Origin: Rhodospirillales bacterium
GTDB lineage: Bacteria; Pseudomonadota; Alphaproteobacteria; Rhodospirillales; UBA2165
Length of the DNA: 48,193 bases
Assembly: GCA_028823885.1 (NCBI GenBank)
Contig: JAPPFK010000049.1
Coordinates: forward strand, 1-48,193
Reading direction: 5' to 3'
Position numbers and translations under genes: made by a program. The notes beneath the pieces were generated by a model, which saw only the letters and a program-made list of their open reading frames with translations, made no database searches and had not been told where the DNA came from. Each line of letters starts with the position of its first letter. The first letter of the stretch is position 1. Below, in pieces: positions 16,752 to 25,119 of this stretch.

Positions 16752-17837
16752 CTATGGCCGCGTTTCACCCAGGAGCTGGCGCACAAGGCCCTCATCCAGC
16801 ATCCAGCCGATAAACACCAGCCGCGTTGTCCTGTCGTCGCTTGGCCACGCCGGCAGCCATTCCACGTCATCGAACGATTGCCGGACCCCCTGAACCACTG
16901 CCGGCGTGTCGGGCCGTTCGCAAACGTTCACCAGGCCTTTCACCCGCAGCAGGTTCAGCCCGGCGTCATCAGCGAGTTCGGCCCAAAACCGCTGCAATGC
17001 GTCCAGCGCGACCGGCTCGTCACGGACAATGCAAAACGATTTGATGTGATGATCGTGTCGATGGGTCTGAAATCCGACGGTGGAGCCGCCATCTCCCTGG
17101 GGTGGCGCCGGCGGATGGGCGTGAGCGTGCCCGTGGCCGTCGCTGTGATCATGGTCGTGACGGTCAGCGGCCCAGATTGACGGATCCGTGTACCGAACGA
17201 GTTCTTCGCCGGGGTCCTCCGCGAACAGGATATGGGCATTCACCCGCCCCCGGTCCGCTTCGAGGATCGGCGCCGAGGGATTCAGCTTTGCAAGCCGGGC
17301 ACGCAGCTCGTCGACCTGGGCTCGTTCCTTCTCGGTTTCCTGCCGATCCAGCTTGGTCAGGATCAACCGGTCGGCGATGGCCACTTGCTCGACGGATTCC
17401 GCATGTATGTTCAGATTGGTCACCCCATGCACCGTGTCGACCGCCGTAATCACCTTGCCCAGCCGATAGTCGTCCCGCACCAGCGGATCCGACAATATGA
17501 CCTGCACGACCGGGCCCGCGTTGGCCAATCCGGTGGTCTCGATGAGGACCTTCTCGAACGCCGGCAATTCGCCCGAACGGCGCTGTTCGATGAATTGGTG
17601 CAAGGTGGTTCCGAGGTCGTCATTCAGGGAACAGCACACGCAGCCGTTCTTGAGTTCGATGACCGTATCGTCGGACCGCCTTATCAGATCGCCGTCGATG
17701 GATATCTGCCCAAACTCGTTCACCAGGACGACGGTCTTGGCCATGGCCGGCGTCGTCAGCAGGTGGTTTATGACGGTGGTCTTTCCGCTGCCGAGAAACC
17801 CGGTGATCAGAGAGATCGAGACTTTTTCACTCTCCAT
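16752..17837 (-). CDS. CobW/G3E-family GTPase, metallochaperone-like
   Basis: COG0523 GTPase that loads metal ions, usually zinc or cobalt, into client proteins. Walker A GFLGSGKT lies at 13-20; the metal-binding CVCC motif uses C66, C68 and C69 (NGCVCCSLNDDLG), and TKLD is the nucleotide-specificity motif. A histidine-rich segment near 230-265 (DRHDHDHSDGHGHAHAH, then HRHDHH) may bind extra metal. The CobW C-terminal domain is complete; 361 residues. It is the last gene of a five-gene leftward operon headed by a metal-dependent PTE-family enzyme, 21 bases after the kinase, which suggests that enzyme or the metal-dependent epimerase as client. No zinc-uptake-regulator site was recognised. Confidence 0.9.
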   Translation of the reverse strand: MESEKVSISLITGFLGSGKTTVINHLLTTPAMAKTVVLVNEFGQISIDGDLIRRSDDTVIELKNGCVCCSLNDDLGTTLHQFIEQRRSGELPAFEKVLIETTGLANAGPVVQVILSDPLVRDDYRLGKVITAVDTVHGVTNLNIHAESVEQVAIADRLILTKLDRQETEKERAQVDELRARLAKLNPSAPILEADRGRVNAHILFAEDPGEELVRYTDPSIWAADRHDHDHSDGHGHAHAHPPAPPQGDGGSTVGFQTHRHDHHIKSFCIVRDEPVALDALQRFWAELADDAGLNLLRVKGLVNVCERPDTPAVVQGVRQSFDDVEWLPAWPSDDRTTRLVFIGWMLDEGLVRQLLGETRP

Positions 17838-17858
17838 ATTCAGCCTCGAACCAATCGG

Positions 17859-18818
17859 CTAACGGACGATATCCGCGGCATTGCCGCCACGCAGCCTTTC
17901 GAGTTCCCGCGCGGTGGTGACCACGGTGTCGCCCTCCTGGCTGAGGGCGAGGGCCGCCATGACGGTGCCGTATTGAAGGCCATCCGAAAGCGACCCGTTG
18001 AGCCAGCCGTGCAGAACGCCGGCAATCATCGCATCCCCTGCGCCGATGCGATCCACGATCCAGACTCGGGTTGCCTCTTCACGATGGTAATCCGCGCCAT
18101 CCCATCCGATGACACCCTCGCCGCTCAGGGAGACGACGATATTGGCGGCGCCGGATATTTCGCCCAACTTTTCCGTGATCTCTTGCGGCTCGCCCGTGCA
18201 GCCGAAAACGGATTCCGCATCCCGGCGGCCGCAAAAAAGAATGTCGACACCCTTGATTAGCGGCAGCAGGCGTTCCCCGGCTTCTTCCGTGGTCCAAAGA
18301 AGATTGCGGTAGTTCACGTCGAAACTGGTCGTCACGCCATGTTCCCGCGCGCGCTGCAGCGCCTGGGTAATTATTTGCTCGGTGTTCTCCGACAATGGGA
18401 CGGTAAGGCCGCTGAGGTGCAGGTGGCGTGTATCGAGCAGGTAGGCCCAATCGACATCATCCGCAGGCATTTGGGTAAAGCAGGAATCCTTGCGGTCGTA
18501 GTAAATTCTGATGGGACGCGGCGGGTGCGCATATTCGACGTACACCGTGCTGACCCGTCCATCTTCGCGCCAGACGACTGATGACAGATCGATGCCGTGA
18601 GAGCGGTGAGCATGCTGTACCCGGCGGCCGGGAGGGGTATCGGGGAGCGCGCTGACCCAGCCGCAGGTCCAACCTAGCCGGGACAGGCCGCCGACCACGT
18701 TGGCTTCGGTTCCGGCGACATGGACGTCGAAGCCGACCGCCGTTTCAATCCGTTTGCCGGCCGGTACGCTCAAGCGCAGGACACCTTCGCCATAGGTTGT
18801 GACGTCAAAGCGTGGCAC
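17859..18818 (-). CDS. PfkB-family sugar/sugar-acid kinase (2-keto-3-deoxygluconate-kinase-like)
   Basis: Ribokinase-fold ATP-dependent kinase of 319 residues. The first signature region is GFDVHVAGTEANVVGGLSRLG, and the second holds the catalytic base in DRIGAGDAMIAGVLHG; the usual DTTGAGD is DRIGAGD here, with the anion hole and Asp intact. SFDVNYRNLLW is close to KDG kinases. In this operon it would phosphorylate the imported sugar acid, taking the place of LyxK in the E. coli diketogulonate route. The start is GTG 18818, 9 bases after the epimerase stop. The substrate is inferred from context. Confidence 0.88.
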   Translation of the reverse strand: MPRFDVTTYGEGVLRLSVPAGKRIETAVGFDVHVAGTEANVVGGLSRLGWTCGWVSALPDTPPGRRVQHAHRSHGIDLSSVVWREDGRVSTVYVEYAHPPRPIRIYYDRKDSCFTQMPADDVDWAYLLDTRHLHLSGLTVPLSENTEQIITQALQRAREHGVTTSFDVNYRNLLWTTEEAGERLLPLIKGVDILFCGRRDAESVFGCTGEPQEITEKLGEISGAANIVVSLSGEGVIGWDGADYHREEATRVWIVDRIGAGDAMIAGVLHGWLNGSLSDGLQYGTVMAALALSQEGDTVVTTARELERLRGGNAADIVR

Positions 18819-18827
18819 CGTGCCGTC

Positions 18828-19676
18828 CTATCCGTCTATGCCAAAATCGGCTTCCGTCATCCGCTCGAGAATCCATTCACGAGCACCCCTTATGACGGAC
18901 AACGCGTCATCTTCCCGGTCGTTCCACATCTCGATCAGGAAGTTCCCATCATAGCCAATCTCCTTGAGGGTTCGAAAGGCGTCGGCAAAGGGGACAATCC
19001 CGTTGCCGAACGGGACACGGCGGTATTCGCCGGGCCGCGCGTCCTTCAGATGAATACCGATCAGATGTCCCCGGCCGGCCGAGAGTTCGCGGCAAACGTC
19101 CAGGCCGTTGGCGGCCAAGTTTCCGATGTCGGGATAGATCTGCAATACGGGCGAGTTGATCGCGGCAATGACGTCCATGGCTTGGGTAACCGAGGTGACA
19201 TCTTCGCCGTCCATGGTTTCCAATCCCAGCATGATACCGGCCTGGCCGGCCAAGTCGGCGCCTTTTCGAAGTCCTTCCAGGAACCACTCGCGGGCGCGCT
19301 CGGTATGGTCTTCGTAGTAGACGAAGTAGCCGGCAACCTGGACCGTTTTGGCGCCGATGTCGCGGGCGAGAGCTATGGCTTTCTCGAACTGGGCGTTGGC
19401 CTTGCGACGGGTGTCGGATGAGCTGCTGCCAAGGGGATAGCGGCGGTGAACGCTCAGGATGACGGTGTCGATGGAAACACCGGCCGCTTCCGCCCGTTTC
19501 CGGAGTTCGGTGCGGGCGGACTCAGGCCAGTCGAGGCGCGATATCCTGTCCGAATCCTCGTCGACGGCAAGTTCGATGAACCCGTAACCCGCTTCCGCGG
19601 CAGCACCGAGTCGCGCTGACCAGTCCGGCAGATTCGGTAGGGCTTTTTCGTAGATGCCGATGTTGGGCGTGATCAT
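18828..19676 (-). CDS. ulaE: L-ribulose/L-xylulose-5-phosphate 3-epimerase (UlaE/SgbU-like)
   Basis: TIM-barrel epimerase of the xylose-isomerase-like superfamily, 282 residues. It follows UlaE motif by motif: HRRYPLGSSS, QVAGYFVYYED, LGLETMDGED, YPDIGNLAANGLDV and GIHLKDARPGEYRRVPFGNG. The metal ligands E153, D183, H209 and E249 match those of E. coli UlaE. It would convert L-xylulose-5-P to L-ribulose-5-P. Its ATG overlaps the preceding gene's stop by 4 bases (ATGA), so translation is coupled. Confidence 0.9.
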   Translation of the reverse strand: MITPNIGIYEKALPNLPDWSARLGAAAEAGYGFIELAVDEDSDRISRLDWPESARTELRKRAEAAGVSIDTVILSVHRRYPLGSSSSDTRRKANAQFEKAIALARDIGAKTVQVAGYFVYYEDHTERAREWFLEGLRKGADLAGQAGIMLGLETMDGEDVTSVTQAMDVIAAINSPVLQIYPDIGNLAANGLDVCRELSAGRGHLIGIHLKDARPGEYRRVPFGNGIVPFADAFRTLKEIGYDGNFLIEMWNDREDDALSVIRGAREWILERMTEADFGIDG

Positions 19677-20323
19677 GGAAGCTGCCTGATCGCTTTTTTG
19701 AACCGGCGGGCCGCGTCCGCCGGCTCGTCCGCTTTGACAATGGATCGGCCTGCGATGAACGCGAACACGGGGATGCCCGAAAACGAGGGGATGGTCTCGA
19801 CTTGAATCCCGCCGGTCGCCGTCACCTGGAAGCCGAGCGAGGATAGTTGCTGTACGGTCTCGAGCGCCAGTTGTGACCAGCCCTCTCCCATGGCGCCAAC
19901 CTCGGCGGTGCTATGGAAGATCACTTGGCGAATGCTCAGGCCGCGCCATTCCCGGGCCTGATCTTCGGTCCAGTCGTGGTTCAGTTCGACCTGGATTTCG
20001 CCACCGTAGGATCCAGCGGCCTTTACCGCCGCCTCGATGGTCTCCAGTGGCGCTTCGCCGACGACCGTTACCCAATCCGCCCCGGCGTCAAAAGCCATGT
20101 CGGCGATGTTTTTGCCCGCACGGACAATCCGCACATCCCCGACGATCGTCTTTTGCGGAAACGCTCCGCGAAGCGTCCGGATGGCATTCATTCCCTCGGA
20201 CAGACAGAGCAAGGTGCCGGCTTCGATCACATCGATGGAGTCCGCTGCTGCGTGGGCCGCCTTCAAACCTTCATCAAGTTCCAAAACGTCCAGGGCCAGC
20301 TGAAGAAGTGGCCCCTCGGTCAT
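19673..20323 (-). CDS. UlaD-like (3-keto-L-gulonate-6-P decarboxylase/HPS family) protein with altered active site
   Basis: Member of the orotidine-monophosphate-decarboxylase suprafamily, 216 residues, aligning end to end with E. coli UlaD from memory. D12, E34, D63, E113, H137 and the phosphate-binding TATGG and IAGRSI loops are kept. The metal/catalytic motif DxKxxD is changed: GDVRIVRAG has Arg at 65 (Lys64 in UlaD) and Arg at 68 (Asp67), and the Arg139 position is Ala140 (HSTAEVG in place of HRSRDAQ). These residues are central to decarboxylation in the family, so the reaction may differ or be lost. It overlaps both neighbours by 4 bases (PTE-like stop 20320, ulaE start 19676). Family certain; activity open. 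Confidence 0.85.
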   Translation of the reverse strand: MTEGPLLQLALDVLELDEGLKAAHAAADSIDVIEAGTLLCLSEGMNAIRTLRGAFPQKTIVGDVRIVRAGKNIADMAFDAGADWVTVVGEAPLETIEAAVKAAGSYGGEIQVELNHDWTEDQAREWRGLSIRQVIFHSTAEVGAMGEGWSQLALETVQQLSSLGFQVTATGGIQVETIPSFSGIPVFAFIAGRSIVKADEPADAARRFKKAIRQLP

Positions 20324-21264
20324 TGGGGATCGACCATGGAATAGACGCCGGCCGGATTTTCATACATGAACTTGTGAACGACGGCATCTTCAAACCCCTC
20401 GTCGAGCAGGCGGGGCAGAAACCGCTCCTTGATCCATGAGAGTCCGGGTCCGCCGCCATAAGCCGGGTGATAGCTTCGCCGCCCCATGTCGTTGCACAGC
20501 ATGAGTTTGTCCTCGAACCCGTCGGCGACGAGCTGGCGCAGCAAATCGATCCGCACGGTATCCGGATAATACTTGGCTTTTCCGGGGCCGTCGTAGATCA
20601 GATACACCCCCGTCTTGAGCATTTGCCGGTGGTACCAAAGGTCGGGGTTGCGGTCGACGTGAGCGATGATCATCCGTCCCATGTCGAATTTCTCGTCCTG
20701 CAGAATCTCGCAGATTTCGATGCCCATGGTGCCGCCGGTGGTGTGGGCGTGCAGCGGGACACCGGTCTTGGTCGCCGCCAGCGCGCCGGCGCGGATGAAT
20801 TTCTCTTCGTTGGGCGTGACCTGCATGTAGGCGGCGCCAACCTTGATCCACCCGGCCTTGTGTTCCGTACCGTCCATGCCTTCGGTGATGTCATGGATCA
20901 TTTCATCGGCAATTTCGTTGATGCTCATCTCCGATGTCCTGGGTTCCATCCCGTGTTCTTCGCAGATTACTCCGCAGCAAGCGACGACGTGGACGCCGGA
21001 ATTTTCGGAGCACTCGACCATTCCCGGCGTGTTCCGCCCCCAGGTCTTGGGCGTCGCTTCGACCAGGGTGTCGCCGCCCGCGGCCTTGTATTGCCGGCAC
21101 ATCTCGGTGCTGCGCTTCAGATCGTTGAGAGCGTGATCCGCGCCGAGATCGCCCGTGGCCTTGGTGCCGGCGCCATGCGGTTCCGTCATGATGTGTTCGT
21201 GCGGCATGGTGAAGCCAAGCTCCGCGGCATCGATGTCCCCGAGAACGGTGCGGACCTTAGCCAT
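20320..21264 (-). CDS. Phosphotriesterase-family metal hydrolase, probable sugar lactonase
   Basis: Amidohydrolase-superfamily enzyme of the PTE/PLL group, 314 residues. Metal ligands are complete: H22 and H24 (MPHEHI), bridging K141 (GWIKVGAAYMQV), H174 (PLHAHTTGG), H202 (IIAHVDRN) and D259 (LMLCNDMGR). Several bacterial PTE relatives next to sugar genes are (phospho)furanose lactonases, which fits a first ring-opening step before the kinase and UlaD/UlaE-type steps here; no UlaG is present. A GGAAGGAGGAAA ribosome site precedes the ATG. It is the first gene of the leftward operon, divergent from the SorC regulator. The substrate is inferred. Confidence 0.85.
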   Translation of the reverse strand: MAKVRTVLGDIDAAELGFTMPHEHIMTEPHGAGTKATGDLGADHALNDLKRSTEMCRQYKAAGGDTLVEATPKTWGRNTPGMVECSENSGVHVVACCGVICEEHGMEPRTSEMSINEIADEMIHDITEGMDGTEHKAGWIKVGAAYMQVTPNEEKFIRAGALAATKTGVPLHAHTTGGTMGIEICEILQDEKFDMGRMIIAHVDRNPDLWYHRQMLKTGVYLIYDGPGKAKYYPDTVRIDLLRQLVADGFEDKLMLCNDMGRRSYHPAYGGGPGLSWIKERFLPRLLDEGFEDAVVHKFMYENPAGVYSMVDPQ

Positions 21265-21330
21265 AAATTTCCTCCTTCCGCAGGTTGGGCGTCCGCCAAG
21301 TCATGAGCGGTATCCTGCCATAAGCAGTTA

Positions 21331-21363
21331 TGCAAAAATTTTCACACTATTGCAAATATTTTC
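21331..21363. promoter_or_regulatory. Tandem operator-like repeats upstream of the SorC-family regulator
   Basis: TGCAAAAATTTTC (21331-21343) and TGCAAATATTTTC (21351-21363) differ at one base and are exactly 20 bases apart, two helical turns, between the divergent PTE-like operon and the SorC gene. Each is internally near-palindromic, like known SorC/DeoR operators with an AAAATTT core. They are probably the binding sites of the regulator encoded at 21475 and may control both operons. Confidence 0.5.
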
Positions 21364-21474
21364 CATATGGTCTAATCTAGCTCCCGAATGGCAAGTGGCT
21401 CTCGGACAGCGCAAGCTCCTTCGCGGGCAGATAGATTTTTTGGATGCGTTGAAGGACAGGAAAGGCAGCGACCA

Positions 21475-22452
21475 GTGGCCAAGCGCCCAAAAACAGCGCT
21501 CATTCGACACGCCGCCGAACTCTATTACGAGCAGGATCTCAGCCAACAGGAGATTTCAAGAATCCTCGATTGCTCGCATTCGACTGTGTCTCGCTTGCTT
21601 GCCGATGCCCGGGATATGGAGATAGTCCAATTTCGTATCAACCGGCCGGTCGATTCGGTTCCCGACCTCGCAATCGAGCTCCGGCGCAAGTTCGGCCTGC
21701 GTGACGCCATCGTCGTTCACGACGGCGCCAATACCAAACAAGACTACGTGAATGTCGGAACGGCGGCGGCCGAGTTTCTTTCAGGCGTGATTGATGATGG
21801 CATGAAGGTGGGCGTCACCTGGGGGGAAACTCTCGCCGAAGCGCTCAAAGCCATGCAGCCGCAATCGTTACGGGACGTCGAGGTTGTCCAGATATCGGGA
21901 TCCTTGGGGCCGAGCACCCGGGATGAGGACGGCCCGAAATCGGCGATCCGGCTGGCCGAACTGTTGGGCGCAACGTGTCACCTGATCCCGGCGCCGGCGG
22001 TGGTCGATACGGAAGAAGCCAGAGATCTGTTTCTGAACCAGCCGCAAATCCGTGGGGCCCTCGCGCGGGCGGCAAAGGTCGACGTAATCGTCCAAGGTAT
22101 CGGTACGCTTGCCGCCGGCATGTCGAGCCTGCGCCGCGCCAATTACATCACCAGGGAAGAGCGCGAAGCGGCGCGACGGGCCGGCGCGGTGGGTCACGTC
22201 TTTGCCCGCATGATCGATATCAATGGCCGCGAGGTAAGCGATTACTCCAACCGGGTGATCGGCATTTCGTTGGAAGCGATGCGGAAAGCTCTCTGGTCCA
22301 TTGGCATCAGCGCTTCGGTGGAGAAGGCGCCGGCGATCCTGGGCGCCCTCCGCGGCAAATATTTCAACTGCATCATCATCGAAGAAGCCTCGGCGCGGGA
22401 AGTGCTGAGGCTTGCCGCGTCTTCCCATGTGGAGACATCCGCCGTCGCTTAG
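21475..22452 (+). CDS. SorC/DeoR-type sugar-binding transcriptional regulator
   Basis: The N-terminal helix-turn-helix (about 5-50: AAELYYEQDLSQQEISRILD, then CSHSTVSRLLADAR) is followed by the SorC effector domain, which is related to glucosamine-phosphate isomerase folds and binds phosphorylated sugars. The GTG at 21475 (VAKRPKTALIRHAAELYY) gives 325 residues, the usual length. An ATG at 21388 would add 29 residues of low quality and has no ribosome site. It heads the rightward operon. The probable inducer is a phosphorylated intermediate such as a pentulose phosphate, by family analogy. Confidence 0.88.
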   Translation: MAKRPKTALIRHAAELYYEQDLSQQEISRILDCSHSTVSRLLADARDMEIVQFRINRPVDSVPDLAIELRRKFGLRDAIVVHDGANTKQDYVNVGTAAAEFLSGVIDDGMKVGVTWGETLAEALKAMQPQSLRDVEVVQISGSLGPSTRDEDGPKSAIRLAELLGATCHLIPAPAVVDTEEARDLFLNQPQIRGALARAAKVDVIVQGIGTLAAGMSSLRRANYITREEREAARRAGAVGHVFARMIDINGREVSDYSNRVIGISLEAMRKALWSIGISASVEKAPAILGALRGKYFNCIIIEEASAREVLRLAASSHVETSAVA

Positions 22453-22486
22453 GCGGCCAGTGACTCGAGATTTGATCGGACAGACA

Positions 22487-23422
22487 GTGAATTCTGAACT
22501 CAGCACCACCAATACCTGGCCCGGTCAGGCGAGACGGATCGCCAACGGCGCCCGCAAACGGGTTCTGGATCTTACGATCGACCGGAATGGCTGCTATCTG
22601 AGTCAAACCCTGTCCAGCGCGGACCTGTTGGCGACCCTGTATACGAAGTCCCTGGACCTGGGCCCGAGCGGCGGTTCACCGATCCCGCCCGAATTCTCCG
22701 GTGTGCCGGGAGACGACGGCGCGGGCTACGGACTAGGTGCGGCATATAACGGCCCTCGGGGGCCCGGTTTCGACCGGTTGCTGATTTCTCCCGCTCACTA
22801 CGCGGTCGCCATCTATGCCGTCCTGGTGGAAACCGGCCGCATGGCCCCGGAAGCCCTTGATCAATTCAACACCGACGGCAGCACCGTCGAAATGATCGGC
22901 GCCGAGCACTCTCCAGGATTCGAATTGACCACCGGCTCTTTCGGCCAGGCGCTGAGCCAGGCCGGAGGCATCGCCATGGCGCGGAAACTCCGAGGCGAAG
23001 CCGGACGCGTCTTCGTTTTCATGTCGGACGGGGAACTGGAGGAGGGGCAGACCTGGGAGGCCGTCCAATGCCTCAATCACTACGACCTCGACAACGTCAT
23101 CGTCTGCGTCGATGTGAACGGGATGCAATACGACGGCGCAACCGAAGAAGTCATGACCATCGAGCCGATCCCATCCCGGGTCGAGGGCTTCGGCGGTGTC
23201 GCCGTCACCGTTGACGGTCATGATGTCGAAGCCATCGACAGCGCCATCCAGGACACGGTCCATGAAGGCAAACCCCTGTTCGTACTCTGTTACACGGACA
23301 GCGCCCGTCACGTCCCGATGCTGAACGAGCGGAAACCGAAGCTTCACTTCGTACGTTTCCGCAATGACCGGGAATTGGCGGATGCCAGGGCAACCGCTGA
23401 AAGCTGGGGGCCGGCGGAGTAA
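22487..23422 (+). CDS. Transketolase, N-terminal (ThDP-binding) subunit
   Basis: First half of a split transketolase. The thiamine-diphosphate motif reads SDGELEEGQTWEA through to VDVNGMQYDG (about 178-212), and the substrate/ThDP region has SPAHYAV and GFELTTGSFGQALSQAGG. GTG 22487 is chosen for its upstream TCGGA; a GTG at 22460 is possible. The protein is about 311 residues, normal for split N-subunits. It pairs with the next gene and would feed D-xylulose-5-P from the epimerases into central carbon flow. It lies 34 bases after the regulator, likely in the same operon. Confidence 0.9.
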   Translation: MNSELSTTNTWPGQARRIANGARKRVLDLTIDRNGCYLSQTLSSADLLATLYTKSLDLGPSGGSPIPPEFSGVPGDDGAGYGLGAAYNGPRGPGFDRLLISPAHYAVAIYAVLVETGRMAPEALDQFNTDGSTVEMIGAEHSPGFELTTGSFGQALSQAGGIAMARKLRGEAGRVFVFMSDGELEEGQTWEAVQCLNHYDLDNVIVCVDVNGMQYDGATEEVMTIEPIPSRVEGFGGVAVTVDGHDVEAIDSAIQDTVHEGKPLFVLCYTDSARHVPMLNERKPKLHFVRFRNDRELADARATAESWGPAE

Positions 23423-23427
23423 TCGAA

Positions 23428-24441
23428 ATGGAAATTGTCAGCAAACCGCACGAACACAATCTGGTGGCCTGGGCCAAGGACCGGCCCGACATCCTGGTTC
23501 TGTCGGGTGATCTCACCGGTTCCACCGAGATTCAGCTGTTCAAGGACACCTACCCGGACCGGTTCTTCTCCATGGGGATGGCGGAGCAGAACATGCTGAG
23601 TTGGGCCGGCGGTCTCGCCCGTGAAGGGTTCGTGCCGTTCCTGCATACATTTGCGGTGTTTCTTTACCGGCGTCCGCTCGATCAGCTCGAGATGTCGGTC
23701 TGTTATCCGAACCTCCCCGTGCGTTTGGTGGGCTTCCTCCCCGGGCTTAGTACGCCGGGCGGGGTGACTCATCAGGCGATCGAGGATATCGCCGTGCTTC
23801 GCGGCCTTCCGAATATGACGATCCTGGAGATGGGCGACGCGACCGACGTGGAGAGCGTTCTCGATGCGACGGGTGAAATCCGGGGTCCCGTTTACATCCG
23901 CATGCTGCGCGGCGATGTGCCGCGCCTGTTTCCGAAGACCGAGCCCCTCCGGCTGGGACGAGCCCGTGTCATCAGCGAGGGTGCCGACCTCGCCCTGATC
24001 ACTTCGGGCAACTGCACCGAAGAAGCAATGCGGACCACCGCCGTATTGGCCCAACGCGGGGTCTCCATCACCCATCTTCATGTGAGCACGCTGAAGCCGT
24101 TCAATGATCCGGCGGTCGTGGAAGCTGTCGCACGGCCCAAACATGGGGTTATCACCATGGAAAACCATGTTGTAACGGGCGGGCTCGGGACCTGTGTGGC
24201 CGAGGTCATGGCCGAAAACGGCGTCGGCAGCCGTTTGGTCCGGATGGGCATAAACGATACCTATGCCCAAGGGGCCTCCTTCCCCTATCTGCTGCGCAAG
24301 CACGGCATCGACGCGCTGGCGCTGGCAGATCGAGTGGAAACCATGCTCGGCGAGCGGTTGGGCATCGGCGAAGACGAACTTGAAACGGTTCGGTTGCAGG
24401 AAGCCGCCAGCATCGGCGCCGAACGGTTGGAGGCGCTGTAA
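23428..24441 (+). CDS. Transketolase, C-terminal subunit
   Basis: Second half of the split transketolase, 337 residues. It carries the pyrimidine-binding domain (MGMAEQNMLSWAGGLAREGF, where the Glu activates ThDP; then HTFAVFLYRRPLDQL) and the C-terminal domain (ALITSGNCTEEAM, HVSTLKPFN). The start lies 5 bases past the N-subunit stop, and its stop TAA shares a base with the next ATG (TAATG), showing tight coupling. Split transketolases are common in sugar catabolic operons. Confidence 0.9.
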   Translation: MEIVSKPHEHNLVAWAKDRPDILVLSGDLTGSTEIQLFKDTYPDRFFSMGMAEQNMLSWAGGLAREGFVPFLHTFAVFLYRRPLDQLEMSVCYPNLPVRLVGFLPGLSTPGGVTHQAIEDIAVLRGLPNMTILEMGDATDVESVLDATGEIRGPVYIRMLRGDVPRLFPKTEPLRLGRARVISEGADLALITSGNCTEEAMRTTAVLAQRGVSITHLHVSTLKPFNDPAVVEAVARPKHGVITMENHVVTGGLGTCVAEVMAENGVGSRLVRMGINDTYAQGASFPYLLRKHGIDALALADRVETMLGERLGIGEDELETVRLQEAASIGAERLEAL

Positions 24442-25085
24442 TGAATTATCAGGAACTTCGGGAAGCCGCTTGGGAAGCGAATGCTTCTCTGCCCAAGGCG
24501 GGTTTGGTCAAATGGGCGCAGGGAAATGCTAGCGGACGCGATCCGGACAGCGGCCTGATCGGCATCAAACCCAGCGGCGTGCGGCTCGACCAGTTGAAAG
24601 TCGAAGAAATCGTCATCGTCGACCCTGACGGAAATGTAGTGGACGGGGATATGAAACCCTCCATCGACACCGCGTCCCATCTCTATGTCTACAAGCATCG
24701 GGACGACATCCACGGCATCGTCCACACCCATTCGCCCTACGCCACCAGTTTTGCGGTTCGCGGCGAGCCCATCCGCATGTACACCACCACCGCATCCGCC
24801 CTTTTTGGCGGAGAAATCCCCGTCTCCGATTTTGCGGCCATCGGAGAAGAAGATATCGGGAAGGAAATTGTCGCCAAAATCGGCGCCGGCTCCGCGATCC
24901 TGATGCGCAGCCACGGTGTCTTTACAATCGGCACGTCCCCGTACGAGGCGCTCAAATACGCCATCTACGTGGAGGAGGAAGCCGAAATCGTCCATCTCGC
25001 GCTGTTGCGCGGCGAATTGCAGGCGCTCGATCAGCCCTTCGTCGACGAGGCGCGGCGTATGTATCTGGAAGACTACGGGCAATAG
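24441..25085 (+). CDS. Class II aldolase-family epimerase (L-ribulose-5-P 4-epimerase, AraD/UlaF-like)
   Basis: Zinc enzyme of 214 residues. K43 in IKPSGV, D76 in MKPSIDTASH, H95 and H97 in VHTHSPYAT, and H158 in MRSHGVFTIG match the AraD/UlaF metal and catalytic positions. An epimerase is favoured over an aldolase by the AraD-like AQGNASGRD and KPSIDT stretches and by the pathway: L-ribulose-5-P from UlaE would become D-xylulose-5-P for the transketolase just upstream. A fuculose-phosphate-type aldolase is the alternative. Confidence 0.82.
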   Translation: MNYQELREAAWEANASLPKAGLVKWAQGNASGRDPDSGLIGIKPSGVRLDQLKVEEIVIVDPDGNVVDGDMKPSIDTASHLYVYKHRDDIHGIVHTHSPYATSFAVRGEPIRMYTTTASALFGGEIPVSDFAAIGEEDIGKEIVAKIGAGSAILMRSHGVFTIGTSPYEALKYAIYVEEEAEIVHLALLRGELQALDQPFVDEARRMYLEDYGQ

Positions 25086-25119
25086 CGCCCAAACAAACCA
25101 AACCACCAAGGAGGTAACC

